Shown here one piece after another: positions 51,204 through 61,933 of a stretch of 64,000 nt of DNA; position 1 is the stretch's first letter, and each line of letters begins with the position of its first letter. Location: NCBI GenBank assembly GCA_001899585.1, contig MKWE01000051.1, positions 202,991 through 266,990 on the forward strand. The letters run 5' to 3'. The notes under the pieces were generated by a model that did no database searches, was not told the DNA's origin, and was given only the letters and a program-made list of their open reading frames with translations. The stretch comes from Rhodospirillales bacterium 70-18. GTDB taxonomy: Bacteria; Pseudomonadota; Alphaproteobacteria; Acetobacterales; Acetobacteraceae. A program made the position numbers and the translations under genes.

Positions 51204-52387
51204 CGGTTGAACGCCGCCTTCAGGGCCGGCACCAGGTCGGTCTTTTCCCAGGTGAACGTGCCCTTCTCCTCGTCCGGGTCGCGGCCGAAATGGCCATAGG
51301 CCGAGGTGACGGCATAGATCGGGCGGTTCAGGTGCAGGTGCTCGCGGATGCCGCGCGGCGTGAGGTTCATCAGCTCGCGCAGCGTCGCCTCCAGCTTGCC
51401 TTCCTGCACGTCATGGCCGGTGCCATGCAGGTCCACGTACAGCGACAGCGGGTGGGACACGCCGATCGCGTAGCTGATCTGCAGCGTGCACTTTTCCGCG
51501 AGGCCCGCGGCCACCACGTTCTTGGCCAGGTAGCGGCAGGCATAGGCGGCCGAACGGTCCACCTTGGTGGGGTCCTTGCCGCTGAACGCGCCGCCGCCAT
51601 GCGGCGCCGCGCCGCCATAGGTGTCCACGATGATCTTGCGCCCGGTCAGGCCGCAATCGCCGTCCGGGCCGCCGATCACGAACTTGCCGGTCGGGTTGAT
51701 GTAGATCTCGTTCTCCGGCGGCATCCAGCCGGCCGGCAGGCTGCTTTCGATCAGCGGCAGCAGCATCGCCTTGATCTGCGGCTGCTCCAGCGCCTCCTCA
51801 TGCTGGGTGGACACCACCACGGAGGTGGCGCCGACCGGCTTGCCGTCCACATAGCGCAGCGTGACCTGGCTCTTGGCGTCGGGCAGCAGGCCGGCCACCG
51901 AGACGTCGTTGTTACGGCGCAGTTCGCTGATGCGGCGCAACACCAGATGTGCGTAGTACAGCGGCGCCGGCATCAGCGAGGGGGTTTCGGTGCAGGCGTA
52001 ACCGAACATGATACCCTGGTCGCCGGCGCCCTCGTCCTTGTTGCCGGCCGAGTCCACGCCCTGCGCGATGTCCGAGGACTGCGCGTGCAGGTGCACCTCC
52101 ACCTTGGCGTTCTTCCAGGAGAAGCCCTCCTGGTCGTATCCGATGTCGTGCACCGCCATGCGCGCCAGATGCGCCAGATGGTCATGCGTCACCGTGTCGG
52201 GCCCGCGCGTCTCGCCGGCCAGCACGATGCGGTTGGTGGTCACCAGCGTCTCGCAGGCCACGCGCGAATACGGGTCGGCGGCCAGGAATGCATCCAGCAC
52301 CGTATCGCTGATGCGATCGGCTACCTTGTCCGGATGCCCCTCCGAAACCGACTCGGAGGTAAACAGAAATTCGCCCTTGTCGCGCAT
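51200..52387 (-). CDS. metK: S-adenosylmethionine synthase
   Basis: A 395-aa MetK that makes SAM from methionine and ATP. Conserved strings include [35 protein letters not shown], the Mg/K-site region and [22 protein letters not shown] 52387 is the natural start. A candidate promoter lies at 52459-52487. I looked for a SAM riboswitch in the about 70-nt leader and saw none. It is followed by trmB with overlapping codons. Confidence 0.97.
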   Translation of the reverse strand: MRDKGEFLFTSESVSEGHPDKVADRISDTVLDAFLAADPYSRVACETLVTTNRIVLAGETRGPDTVTHDHLAHLARMAVHDIGYDQEGFSWKNAKVEVHLHAQSSDIAQGVDSAGNKDEGAGDQGIMFGYACTETPSLMPAPLYYAHLVLRRISELRRNNDVSVAGLLPDAKSQVTLRYVDGKPVGATSVVVSTQHEEALEQPQIKAMLLPLIESSLPAGWMPPENEIYINPTGKFVIGGPDGDCGLTGRKIIVDTYGGAAPHGGGAFSGKDPTKVDRSAAYACRYLAKNVVAAGLAEKCTLQISYAIGVSHPLSLYVDLHGTGHDVQEGKLEATLRELMNLTPRGIREHLHLNRPIYAVTSAYGHFGRDPDEEKGTFTWEKTDLVPALKAAFNR

Positions 52388-52458
52388 GTACAGTTCCCGA
52401 TGGCGGAGAGTGGCTGGGATCGAAACGAACTCACCCCGGCGAAATTCTGGGGCAGGGG

Positions 52459-52487
52459 TGTTTGGCCGAAAGGGGGGCGGGGGTCAA
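52459..52487 (-). promoter_or_regulatory. Candidate metK promoter
   Basis: On the minus strand TTGACC (52487-52482) and CAAACA (52464-52459) are 17 bp apart, about 72 bp before the metK ATG and just inside the dapB-metK gap. The -35 is good, the -10 weak. Confidence 0.4.
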
Positions 52488-52497
52488 GCATCGCACG

Positions 52498-53268
52498 TCA
52501 GGCGCCGGACATGCCCAGCACGTCCAGCATGCCGTACAGCCCGGCCGGCTTGCCCCGCACCCAAGCGGCGGCGCGGATCGCCCCGGTGGCGAAGGCGCGG
52601 CGGTCGAAGGCGCGATGGCTCAGCGCGATGTGCTCGTTGGCGGCGGCGAACAGCACCGTGTGCTCACCTACCACCTGGCCGCCGCGCAGGGCGGCGAAAC
52701 CGATGGCGCCGGTCTTGCGCGCGCCGGTATGGCCGTCGCGCCCGCTCTCGGTCACGTCCTCCAGCCGCACGCCGCGGCCCTTGGCCACCGCCCGGCCCAG
52801 GCCGACCGCGGTGCCGGAGGGCGCGTCCACCTTCTGGCGGTGGTGCATCTCGACGATCTCGGCGTCGTAGCTCTCCGCCGGCAGGGCGGCGCCCAGCTTC
52901 TCGGCCAGCGCCATCAGCAGCGTCACACCAGGGGAATAATTGGGCGCATACACCACGGCGGTGCGCCGCCCGGCCGCCGCCACCGCCGCCTCCTGGCCCG
53001 CATCCAGCCCGGTGGTGCCCAGCACCCAGCAGCAGCCGGCATCGGCGATCGCCTGGGCGTGGGCGACCGCGGTGCTGGCATGGGTGAAGTCCACCACCAC
53101 GTCGCTCGCCGCCGCCAGTGCGGCGATATCGGGGAACAGCACATGCCCGGCGGGCGACGCCGCGCGGCCGATCCCGCCGACCAGTTTCAGCCCGGCGGCT
53201 GCGACCTCCTCGGCCAGCAACTGCCCCATGCGGCCGGCGATGCCGGCGATCCCGATGCCCTTGTTCAT
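52498..53268 (-). CDS. dapB: 4-hydroxy-tetrahydrodipicolinate reductase
   Basis: A 256-aa DapB of the lysine/diaminopimelate pathway, using NAD(P)H. The nucleotide-binding start is GIGIAGIAGRMGQLLAE. The catalytic region is AEIVEMHHRQKVDAPSGTA, with the His pair and the Lys of the E-x-HHx-K-DAPSGTA signature. GARKTGAIGFAALRGG and VVGEHTVLF are also standard. ATG 53268 lies 55 bp after the dnaJ stop on the same strand. The gene is intact. Confidence 0.96.
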   Translation of the reverse strand: MNKGIGIAGIAGRMGQLLAEEVAAAGLKLVGGIGRAASPAGHVLFPDIAALAAASDVVVDFTHASTAVAHAQAIADAGCCWVLGTTGLDAGQEAAVAAAGRRTAVVYAPNYSPGVTLLMALAEKLGAALPAESYDAEIVEMHHRQKVDAPSGTAVGLGRAVAKGRGVRLEDVTESGRDGHTGARKTGAIGFAALRGGQVVGEHTVLFAAANEHIALSHRAFDRRAFATGAIRAAAWVRGKPAGLYGMLDVLGMSGA

Positions 53269-53323
53269 CCGGCGATCCTGTCGCCCGGCCGGGAGCGGCG
53301 CAAGAGGGGGTGCCCGCCCTGCC

Positions 53324-54463
53324 TCAGCTTCTGCCCGAACTGTCGAAGAATTCCCGCACTTTGGCGAAGAATCCCTCGGATTCTGGGCTGCCTTTGGCGT
53401 GATTCTTACCCTCGGTCTCGAACTCCTCCAGCAGTTCGCGCTGCCGGCGGGTGAGGTGCTGCGGCGTCTCCACCGCGACCTGAATGAACATGTCGCCGCG
53501 CTGGGCGCTGCGCAGCACCGAGAACCCTTTGCCGCGCAGGCGGAACTGCTCGCCGGTCTGGGTGCCGGCCGGGATCTTCACCCGCGCCTTGCTGCCGTCG
53601 ATCGCCGGCACCTCCACCTCGCCGCCCAGCGCCGCCTGGGTCATGCGCAGCGGCACGCGGCAGAACACGTTGGCGCCGTCGCGCTGGAAGATCTCGTGCG
53701 GACGGATCGAGACATGCACATACAGGTCGCCCGGCGGCGCACCGGGGCCGCCGGCCTCGCCCTCGCCCTGCAGGCGGATGCGGGTGCCGTCCTCGACGCC
53801 GGCCGGAATGGCGACCTGCAGGCTGCGCTCGCGCTGCACCGTGCCGGCGCCGCGGCAGATGCGGCAGGGGTTGCGGATGGTCCGCCCGGCGCCGCCGCAG
53901 GTGGGGCAGGTCCGCTCGATCAGGAAGAAGCCCTGCTGCGCCCGCACCTTGCCGCTGCCCTGGCAGGTGGCGCAGGTGTCGGCCGTGCGCTCCTTGCCCT
54001 CCGAGCCGGTGCCGGCGCAGGCTTCGCAGGCCACCCGGGTCGGCACGCGCAACTGCACCTTGGTGCCGGCGAAAGCCTCAGTCAGCTCGATCTCCACGCC
54101 GGCGCGGATGTCGTTGCCGCCGCGCGGACCGCCGCGACCGCGCCCGCCCATGAAGTCGCCGAACATCTGGTCGAAGATGTCGCCCAGCCCGGCGCCGCCG
54201 CCGGAGAAATCGAACCCGCCCGCGCCCTGCCCGCCATTCTCGAACGCGGCGTGGCCGAAGCGGTCATAGGCGGCGCGCTTCTGCTCGTCCTTGAGGATGT
54301 CGTATGCCTCGTTCAGCTCCTTGAACCGCGCCTCGGCCGTCTTGTCGCCGGGGTTGCGGTCGGGGTGGAGCTGCATCGCCAGCTTGCGATACGACTTCTT
54401 CATGTCGTCGGCGCTGGCGTCGCGCGCCACGCCCAGCGTGGCGTAATAGTCCTGCTTAGCCAT
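53324..54463 (-). CDS. dnaJ: Chaperone protein DnaJ
   Basis: A 379-aa type I J-protein that stimulates DnaK ATPase and binds unfolded clients. The J domain has HPD at 33-35, followed by a Gly/Phe-rich linker ([14 protein letters not shown]). The zinc-finger domain has four CxxCxGxG repeats ([32 protein letters not shown]), then the two C-terminal beta domains. GAGAGG precedes ATG 54463. It lies 119 bp after dnaK with a hairpin in the gap. Confidence 0.97.
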   Translation of the reverse strand: MAKQDYYATLGVARDASADDMKKSYRKLAMQLHPDRNPGDKTAEARFKELNEAYDILKDEQKRAAYDRFGHAAFENGGQGAGGFDFSGGGAGLGDIFDQMFGDFMGGRGRGGPRGGNDIRAGVEIELTEAFAGTKVQLRVPTRVACEACAGTGSEGKERTADTCATCQGSGKVRAQQGFFLIERTCPTCGGAGRTIRNPCRICRGAGTVQRERSLQVAIPAGVEDGTRIRLQGEGEAGGPGAPPGDLYVHVSIRPHEIFQRDGANVFCRVPLRMTQAALGGEVEVPAIDGSKARVKIPAGTQTGEQFRLRGKGFSVLRSAQRGDMFIQVAVETPQHLTRRQRELLEEFETEGKNHAKGSPESEGFFAKVREFFDSSGRS

Positions 54464-54518
54464 CTCAGCCCTCTCAGGTGGCGCTGACCATCACGCCAGG
54501 CGGCGTGCCGACCACAGA

Positions 54519-54553
54519 GTCGCGCCCGCCTTCATGCGAAGCGCGGGCGCGAC
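54519..54553 (-). other. dnaK-dnaJ intercistronic hairpin
   Basis: GTCGCGCCCGC (54519-54529) and GCGGGCGCGAC (54543-54553) form a perfect 11-bp stem, extended by CTTC/GAAG around an ATGC loop with one bulge. A second small stem CACGCC/GGCGTG lies at 54492-54507. There is no T-run, so it is more likely an RNA-processing or stability element than a terminator. Confidence 0.55.
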
Positions 54554-54582
54554 CGGGTCTCAGTGTTTCGCCCGAAGCAGTC

Positions 54583-56520
<1,938 letters not shown>

Positions 56521-56592
56521 ATCAGTCTCCTTGTTAGCGGATCCGGGGCAGCCCGTGGCACCGCCCCCATCCCCATGATTGATACGTCCCGG

Positions 56593-56621
56593 ATGTATTC
56601 ACACGACGGCCCCGGGGCAAG
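56593..56621 (-). promoter_or_regulatory. Candidate dnaK promoter
   Basis: On the minus strand CTTGCC (56621-56616) and ATACAT (56598-56593) are 17 bp apart, 73 bp before the dnaK start. The CTTG-type -35 would suit a heat-shock (RpoH) or housekeeping promoter; the match is partial. Confidence 0.35.
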
Positions 56622-56654
56622 GCCGGTTTGCGCAATTTTTGGGCAGACGGACGA

Positions 56655-57326
56655 TTATGCCGTGGTATCCAGCCGCGGGCCGGCCGCTCCGGGCAATTCC
56701 GGCGCCGGCTGCTTGCTCACCACCACCATGGCCGGGCGCAGCAGCCGTCCGTTCAGCGTCCAGCTCTGGGTCCAGGCCTGCAGCACCGTGCCGGGCGGGT
56801 GCTCGGCGCTCTCGTGCTCGGCCATCGCCTGGTGCAGGTTGGGGTCGAAGACCGCCCCGGTGGGGTCCTGGCAGACGATGCCGTTGCGCTCCATCAGCGC
56901 CACGAAGCTGCGCTCGATGCCCTGGAAGCCCTCGCGCAGGCGGCCGACGATCTCCGGCTCGCCGTCGGCGGCGGGGGGGATGGAGTCCAGGCCGCGCTTG
57001 AGGTTCTCGGCCGCCTCCACCACGTCGCGGGCAAATTTCTGCACGGCGAATTGCCGGGCCTCCTCCACGTCGCGGCGGGCGCGGGCGCGCACATTGGCCA
57101 TCTCGGCCTCCGAGCGCATCCAGCGGTCGCGCATTTCCGCCAGTTCGCCTTCCAGCGTGGCGATGCGGGCGCTGGCCGCCTGCATCAGCGCGTCCGGCGC
57201 AAGCTGCGGGTCGTTCGGGTCCATCGACGGCTCGGCGGGCGTTTCCATTGCGGGCTCCGTAGGCACGGCGCCGGGCGCGGCCAGGTCGGCCGAGGGGTCG
57301 GTCGGGGTGCTGTTCTGCGTGCTCAT
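56655..57326 (-). CDS. grpE: GrpE nucleotide exchange factor
   Basis: A 223-aa GrpE that releases ADP from DnaK. The acidic, Pro-rich N-terminal tail (about 1-45) is followed by a long coiled-coil helix (about 48-110; ARIATLEGELAEMRDRWMR and ANVRARARRDVEEARQFAV). The C-terminal beta domain has PNLHQAMAEHES, GTVLQAW and GRLLRPAMVVVSK. It lies downstream of hrcA and 134 bp upstream of dnaK. Normal length. Confidence 0.95.
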   Translation of the reverse strand: MSTQNSTPTDPSADLAAPGAVPTEPAMETPAEPSMDPNDPQLAPDALMQAASARIATLEGELAEMRDRWMRSEAEMANVRARARRDVEEARQFAVQKFARDVVEAAENLKRGLDSIPPAADGEPEIVGRLREGFQGIERSFVALMERNGIVCQDPTGAVFDPNLHQAMAEHESAEHPPGTVLQAWTQSWTLNGRLLRPAMVVVSKQPAPELPGAAGPRLDTTA

Positions 57327-57416
57327 GGGCGTTCAGTTAGTCGGGCGCGCGGCCGCAGACAAGACGTTGCGGCGACAAACCCCGTGCGCGGCGGGCAAGG
57401 CTGCCCATGGGCGTGG

Positions 57417-57562
57417 CAGTATTATACTGGCCGGCTGCGTGATTGACCGGTCGGGGGAAGCAAGGCTGGGCGCCGCCCAGACCCGCCAGGGGCCGAGCCC
57501 CTGGACCTCGAAATTTTAAAATATAATGATTCCAATATAGTGAGGTCCAGGAGCTCGGCCCC
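57417..57562 (-). promoter_or_regulatory. hrcA-grpE gap with a 21-bp inverted repeat and a palindromic -10 element
   Basis: A 21-bp inverted repeat with one mismatch (57489-57509 and 57542-57562; arms begin GGGGCCGAGC and end CTGGACCTC) encloses a 32-nt AT-rich loop. Next to it is CTGGGCG/CGCCCAG (57466-57480). Closer to grpE is the perfect 13-bp palindrome CAGTAT-T-ATACTG (57417-57429), which contains TATAAT on the minus strand, 95 bp before the grpE start. No CIRCE sequence is present. Confidence 0.55.
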
Positions 57563-57603
57563 CCGCTGCTTCCTCGATGGGTCGATCATTCCGCCGACCG
57601 CCG

Positions 57604-58692
57604 TTACCCCAGCAGCCGGCCGATCACCCGCGCCGTATAATCCACCACCGGGATGATACGGCCGTAATTGATCCGGGTCGGCCCGATCACGCCGATCGCG
57701 CCCACGATCCGGTTGGCCTCGTTGCGCGCGGGTGCGACCACCATCGACACGCCGGAGGCGCCGAACAGCCCGCTCTCCGAGCCGATGAAGATCCGCACCC
57801 CCTCGCTGCCTTCGGCGAGGTCCAGCAGGCGCAGCATGGTCTCCTGCGTCTCCAGCCGCTCGAACAGCGTCTGGATCGCGGCGAGGCGCTCGATTTGCGT
57901 CACATCGGCCAGCAGCCGGGCCTGGCCGCGCACGATCAGGCTGCCGCCGCGGCCCTCGCTGGTCCAAGTGGCGAGGCCGGCGGCGACCACCTGGGAGGTC
58001 AGCGCGTCGAGCTGGGTCTGGTTGGCGGCCAGTTCCTCGGCGACGACGCGGCGCAATTCCGCCAGCGGCCGCCCGGCCAGCCGCGCGTTCAGGTAGTTGC
58101 CGGCCTGCTGCAGCGCCGAGGCGGGCACGCCAGGCGGGATGTCCAGCACCCGGTTCTCCACATGGCCGTCAGCGTTGACCAGGATGACCAAGGCGCGGCC
58201 GGTGCCGAGCGGGACGAATTCGATATGCTTCAGCGCGCCGTCGCTTTTCGGGGCGAGCACCAGGCCGGCGGCGGCCGAAAGGCCGGAGAGCATGGTGGAG
58301 GCCTCGGCCAGCGTGTCTTCCAGGCTGCGGCCGGAGGCGGCGAGCGAGGCGGCGATGGCATCGCGGTCGTCGTCCGACAGCTCGCCGAATTGCAGCAGCC
58401 CGTCGACGAACAGACGCAGGCCGAGATCGGTGGGCAGGCGGCCGGCCGAGGTGTGCGGCGCGAACAGCAGCCCCGCCTCGGTCAGGTCGGCCATCACGTT
58501 GCGGATGGTCGCCGGCGACACGTTCATCGGCAGCCGGCGCGACAGCGTGCGGCTGCCCACCGGCTCGCCGGTCTCCACATACTGCTCGACGATCTCGCGC
58601 AGCACGGCGGCCGAACGCGCGTCCAACCCACCCGGCAACGGCGCGTGGCGCTGGCCGGGGCGGGGTGGAGGGGGAGTCAGCGGATGATCCAT
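57604..58692 (-). CDS. hrcA: Heat-inducible transcription repressor HrcA
   Basis: A 362-aa HrcA repressor, which binds CIRCE operators in front of heat-shock genes such as groESL. The N-terminal winged helix has [20 protein letters not shown], then [17 protein letters not shown] and [18 protein letters not shown]. The C-terminal GAF-like domain ends [21 protein letters not shown] 58692 (MDHPLTPPP) is preferred to an upstream open stretch. It is upstream of grpE, as in most alphaproteobacteria, but not directly divergent from rph because a dehydrogenase gene lies between. Confidence 0.95.
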   Translation of the reverse strand: MDHPLTPPPPRPGQRHAPLPGGLDARSAAVLREIVEQYVETGEPVGSRTLSRRLPMNVSPATIRNVMADLTEAGLLFAPHTSAGRLPTDLGLRLFVDGLLQFGELSDDDRDAIAASLAASGRSLEDTLAEASTMLSGLSAAAGLVLAPKSDGALKHIEFVPLGTGRALVILVNADGHVENRVLDIPPGVPASALQQAGNYLNARLAGRPLAELRRVVAEELAANQTQLDALTSQVVAAGLATWTSEGRGGSLIVRGQARLLADVTQIERLAAIQTLFERLETQETMLRLLDLAEGSEGVRIFIGSESGLFGASGVSMVVAPARNEANRIVGAIGVIGPTRINYGRIIPVVDYTARVIGRLLG

Positions 58693-58759
58693 TGCCTTAC
58701 ATCGTGACAGAGTTTCCCTCACTTGGGAAACGCCGCGCACGGGTCAACCGCTGCCAAGA

Positions 58760-59722
58760 TCACCCCGCCAGAATGCGCTCCACCGCCATCTGCACCTCGA
58801 ACGCCTCCTGCAAGGTCGCCAGATGGTGCGGCTGGCCGGCGGTCATGCGCGCCACACCTTCCAACTGGCGCTTCAGCACCACGGGTCGCATCCGCTCGTT
58901 CGGCATCGCCGCCGGGTCGGGCTGCCAGGTGCCGTCGGGCAACTGGCGCTCGGCCACCGACCAGTCGCGCAGGCGGATGGCGCCGGCCTCGCCGGTCAGC
59001 GCCCAGGTGTTGTGGTCGTCCTTGTCGGTGGTGCCGACGCCGCCGGACAGGCTCACCGGCAGGCCGCCTGCCTCCAGCGTGGCGCTGATCGCCCGCTCGC
59101 TGCGCCCCGCCTCGGGGAAGCTCGCCTCGCGCGCCAGCAGCGTCATCGGCCCGCACAACCGCCGCGTGAGGAACAGGAAATGCGAGACCACCTCGCGGGT
59201 GAAGCCGCCCTGCGCCCGCCCGTCCAGCCAGCCCACCGCGTCGCGCTGCCACGAGCGCGGCCAGTTGGCGAAGGCGACCTCGATCGCCAGGCTGCGTGGC
59301 GCCCCGATCAGCCCGGCATCGAGCCAGCCGCGCAGGGTGGCGACGGCCAGCGAGGAGGCCATGGGGAAGTTCACCGCGGCGCGCGCACCGGCATGCGCCG
59401 CCACGAAGCCGGAGGCGGCGGCCACGTCCACCGCCAGCGGCTTCTCGCAGAACACCGCCTTGCCGGCCGCCAGCGCCCGCGCCGCGTGCTCCAGGTGGGT
59501 GGCCGGGGGGGAGGCGACGTAGACGCAATCGGCCGCCGCGATCAGTGCCTCCGGCGTGGCGGCGTGCGGGATGGCCGGCAGTTCGGCGCCCATGCGCGCC
59601 ATCGCCCCGGCGGCGGGGTCCCAGATGCCGCTGACGCGCACGCTGTCCGCCGCCTGGTCGAGCGCCGCGCGCGCCATGCGCTCGCCCATGATGCCCGCGC
59701 CGATGATACCGAGAGTGATCAT
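58760..59722 (-). CDS. Gfo/Idh/MocA family oxidoreductase
   Basis: A 320-aa NAD(P)-dependent dehydrogenase. The Rossmann motif is [18 protein letters not shown], followed by the family signatures [17 protein letters not shown] and [14 protein letters not shown] with the catalytic Lys. The C-terminal alpha/beta domain includes [17 protein letters not shown]. Substrates in the family are sugars, inositols and related polyols; none is indicated here. GGAGGACGG precedes ATG 59722. It lies between hrcA (same strand) and rph (divergent), a position usually empty in this order of bacteria. Confidence 0.9.
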   Translation of the reverse strand: MITLGIIGAGIMGERMARAALDQAADSVRVSGIWDPAAGAMARMGAELPAIPHAATPEALIAAADCVYVASPPATHLEHAARALAAGKAVFCEKPLAVDVAAASGFVAAHAGARAAVNFPMASSLAVATLRGWLDAGLIGAPRSLAIEVAFANWPRSWQRDAVGWLDGRAQGGFTREVVSHFLFLTRRLCGPMTLLAREASFPEAGRSERAISATLEAGGLPVSLSGGVGTTDKDDHNTWALTGEAGAIRLRDWSVAERQLPDGTWQPDPAAMPNERMRPVVLKRQLEGVARMTAGQPHHLATLQEAFEVQMAVERILAG

Positions 59723-59809
59723 ACCGTCCTCCGTTCGAATCGGCGCGCACTCTTGCGGAAGCGGCCGGCGGACGCCATAGCGAGGGCCAATCAATCAGAC
59801 GGATTTCCG

Positions 59810-60526
59810 ATGCGCCCCTCCGGCCGTGCCCCCGACGCCCTGCGCGATGTCTCCATCACCACCGGCTTCTCCCACCACGCCGAAGGTTCGTGCCTCATCC
59901 GCATGGGCGGCACCGAGGTGCTGTGCGCGGCCAGCGTGGAATCCCGCGTGCCGCCGTTCATGCGCAATTCCGGCCTGGGCTGGGTCACCGCCGAATACGG
60001 CATGCTGCCCCGCGCCACCCACACCCGCGGCGACCGCGAGGCCGCGCGCGGCAAACAGTCTGGCCGCACGCAGGAGATCCAGCGGCTGATCGGCCGCTCG
60101 CTGCGCGCCGTGGTGGACCGCGCGGCGCTCGGCGAGATGACCATCACGCTGGACTGCGACGTGCTGAACGCCGATGGCGGCACCCGCTGCGCCAGCATCA
60201 CCGGCGCCTGGGTGGCGCTGAACCTGGCGCTGCGCCATCTGGTGAAGATGAACGTCATCAAGACCATCCCGCTGATCGGCCAGGTGGCCGCGGTGTCCTG
60301 CGGCCTGGTGGAGGGCGCGGCCGTGCTCGACCTCGACTACCAGGAGGACAGCAGCGCCGAGGCGGACGCCAATTTCGTGCTGACCGACGGCGGCATCGTC
60401 GAAATCCAGGCCACCGCCGAGAAAACCGCGTTCGGCGAGCCGCAGTTCCACGAGCTGCTGGCGCTGGCCAAGCTCGGCGCCGGCCGGCTGTTCGAGATCC
60501 AGCGCGCGGCGGTCGAGGCGGCGTGA
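59810..60526 (+). CDS. rph: Ribonuclease PH
   Basis: A 238-aa phosphorolytic 3'-exonuclease that trims tRNA precursors. It starts [20 protein letters not shown], then [20 protein letters not shown], the phosphate-site Arg in [15 protein letters not shown], and [14 protein letters not shown]-like [21 protein letters not shown] 59810 is divergent from the dehydrogenase gene. The stop and the rdgB start share one base (TGATG). All active-site positions that I can check are present. Confidence 0.97.
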   Translation: MRPSGRAPDALRDVSITTGFSHHAEGSCLIRMGGTEVLCAASVESRVPPFMRNSGLGWVTAEYGMLPRATHTRGDREAARGKQSGRTQEIQRLIGRSLRAVVDRAALGEMTITLDCDVLNADGGTRCASITGAWVALNLALRHLVKMNVIKTIPLIGQVAAVSCGLVEGAAVLDLDYQEDSSAEADANFVLTDGGIVEIQATAEKTAFGEPQFHELLALAKLGAGRLFEIQRAAVEAA

Positions 60527-61125
60527 TGCCCCGCCGCCTGCCCGCCGGCGCCAGGCTGGTGCTGGCCACCCACAACCCGGGCAAGCTGCGCGAGATCGCC
60601 GCCATGCTGGCGCCGCACGGGGTGGAGGTGGTCTCGGCCGGCGCGCTCGGCCTGCCGGAGCCGGAGGAGACCGAGCCGGACTTCATCGGCAATGCGCGGC
60701 TGAAGGCGCTGGCGGCGGCCACCGCCAGCGGCCTGCCGGCGCTGGCCGACGACAGCGGCTTCTGCGTGGCCGCCCTGGGCGGCGCGCCGGGCGTGCTGTC
60801 CGCCCGCTGGGCCGGCCCGTCCAAGGATTTCGCCGCCGCCATGGCCCGCGTGCACGCCGAGAGCGCCGGCAACCCCGACCGGCATGCCTGGTTCATGTGC
60901 GTCCTCTGCCTCGCCTGGCCCGACGGCCATGCCGACTGCTTCGAGGGCCGGGTCGATGGCGCCATGGTCTGGCCGCCGCGCGGCGGCCAGGGCTTCGGCT
61001 ACGACCCGATCTTCGTCCCGGCGGGCGGGCGGGAGACCTATGGCGAGATGGACCAGCAGGCCAAGCACGCCACCAGCCACCGCGCCCGCGCCTTCGCCGC
61101 GCTGCTGGACGCATGCTTCGGCTGA
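60526..61125 (+). CDS. rdgB: Non-canonical purine NTP pyrophosphatase (ITPase)
   Basis: A 199-aa Ham1/RdgB enzyme that removes ITP, dITP and XTP. The substrate loop is [16 protein letters not shown], then [24 protein letters not shown] (in parts ADDSGFCV and GVLSARWAG) and [15 protein letters not shown], all diagnostic. ATG 60526 overlaps the rph stop by one base. Its end overlaps the next gene by 13 bp. Confidence 0.96.
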   Translation: MPRRLPAGARLVLATHNPGKLREIAAMLAPHGVEVVSAGALGLPEPEETEPDFIGNARLKALAAATASGLPALADDSGFCVAALGGAPGVLSARWAGPSKDFAAAMARVHAESAGNPDRHAWFMCVLCLAWPDGHADCFEGRVDGAMVWPPRGGQGFGYDPIFVPAGGRETYGEMDQQAKHATSHRARAFAALLDACFG

Positions 61126-61856
61126 TCGCCCTGCTGCTGCTGCTCGCCGCCCCGGCCGCCGCGGGGGCGCCGGCGGCCGCGCCGTTCCACCCCTCCCCCG
61201 CCTTCACGCCCGCCGGCCCCGCCGCCGCGCGCGGCGCGCTGGTCTGGCTGCACGGCGCCTACGACACCGACCAGTTCCCCACCCCGCCGCCCGAGCAGGG
61301 CTGGGTCCGCCACATGGCGGCACTCGGCTACGACATCTGGCGGTTCGACCGCACCCCCGACCACGACCCGCTGGACCCGGGGGGTGCCGCGCTGCTGCGC
61401 GGGCTGGCGGCGCTGCGGGCCGACGGCTACCGCCGCGTGGTGGTGGCCGGGCATTCGCGCGGCGCCTTCATCGGTCTGGCCGCCCTCGCCCGGCCGGACC
61501 TCGCCGACGCGGTGGCCGCGATCTCCCCGGCCGCCCATGGCACCGACCCCGCACGCCGGCCGGCGGCGGTCGCCGCCTTCGCCGCCCGCATGGCGGCAAT
61601 CCCGCCCGAGCCCGCCCACCCCGCCCGCTTCGCCTTCGCCACCCTGCGCGGCGACCCGCTGGAGCCGGGGGCGGACCAGCGCCTCGCCCTGGTCCGCGCG
61701 GCGGCTGCCCGCACCGGTCTGCGCCTGCTGCTGATCGACCGCCCGGCCGACCCGGTCGGCCACATGGGCGGCTACGAGCCGGCCTTCGACGCCAGGTTCG
61801 GCGCCTGCCTCGCGGCATTTCTTGACGGAACTGGAAATAATTGCCCAGGCGGATAA
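61113..61856 (+). CDS. Secreted alpha/beta-fold hydrolase
   Basis: A 247-aa hydrolase with a signal peptide ([18 protein letters not shown]). The oxyanion region is LVWLHGAYD, the nucleophile elbow GHSRG with Ser115, and a likely catalytic His is H217 in DPVGHMGG. It is probably an esterase or lipase-like enzyme exported to the periplasm; the substrate is unknown. ATG 61113 lies inside the end of rdgB and gives a complete signal peptide, which supports this start. In many relatives the gene after rdgB is hemW; that is not the case here. Confidence 0.86.
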   Translation: MLRLIALLLLLAAPAAAGAPAAAPFHPSPAFTPAGPAAARGALVWLHGAYDTDQFPTPPPEQGWVRHMAALGYDIWRFDRTPDHDPLDPGGAALLRGLAALRADGYRRVVVAGHSRGAFIGLAALARPDLADAVAAISPAAHGTDPARRPAAVAAFAARMAAIPPEPAHPARFAFATLRGDPLEPGADQRLALVRAAAARTGLRLLLIDRPADPVGHMGGYEPAFDARFGACLAAFLDGTGNNCPGG

Positions 61857-61933
61857 TACGCCTGATGGTATGGACGCATCCCCGGCATGCGATAGTCTCA
61901 TGGCAGACTCGCATGTTTTGAAGGAGCGCCCCC

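Noticed and set aside
52388-52497. Possible SAM riboswitch in front of metK
   Set aside because: The leader is about 70 nt and I find none of the conserved core of SAM-I or SAM-II elements. A covariance search would settle it.
57327-58759. CIRCE operator for HrcA
   Set aside because: No TTAGCACTC-N9-GAGTGCTAA or close variant in the hrcA, grpE or dnaK upstream regions. In this class it is usually only at groESL.
59730-59745. GTTCGAATC, resembling a tRNA T-loop
   Set aside because: No acceptor, D or anticodon stems can be formed around it. It is in the leader of the dehydrogenase gene.
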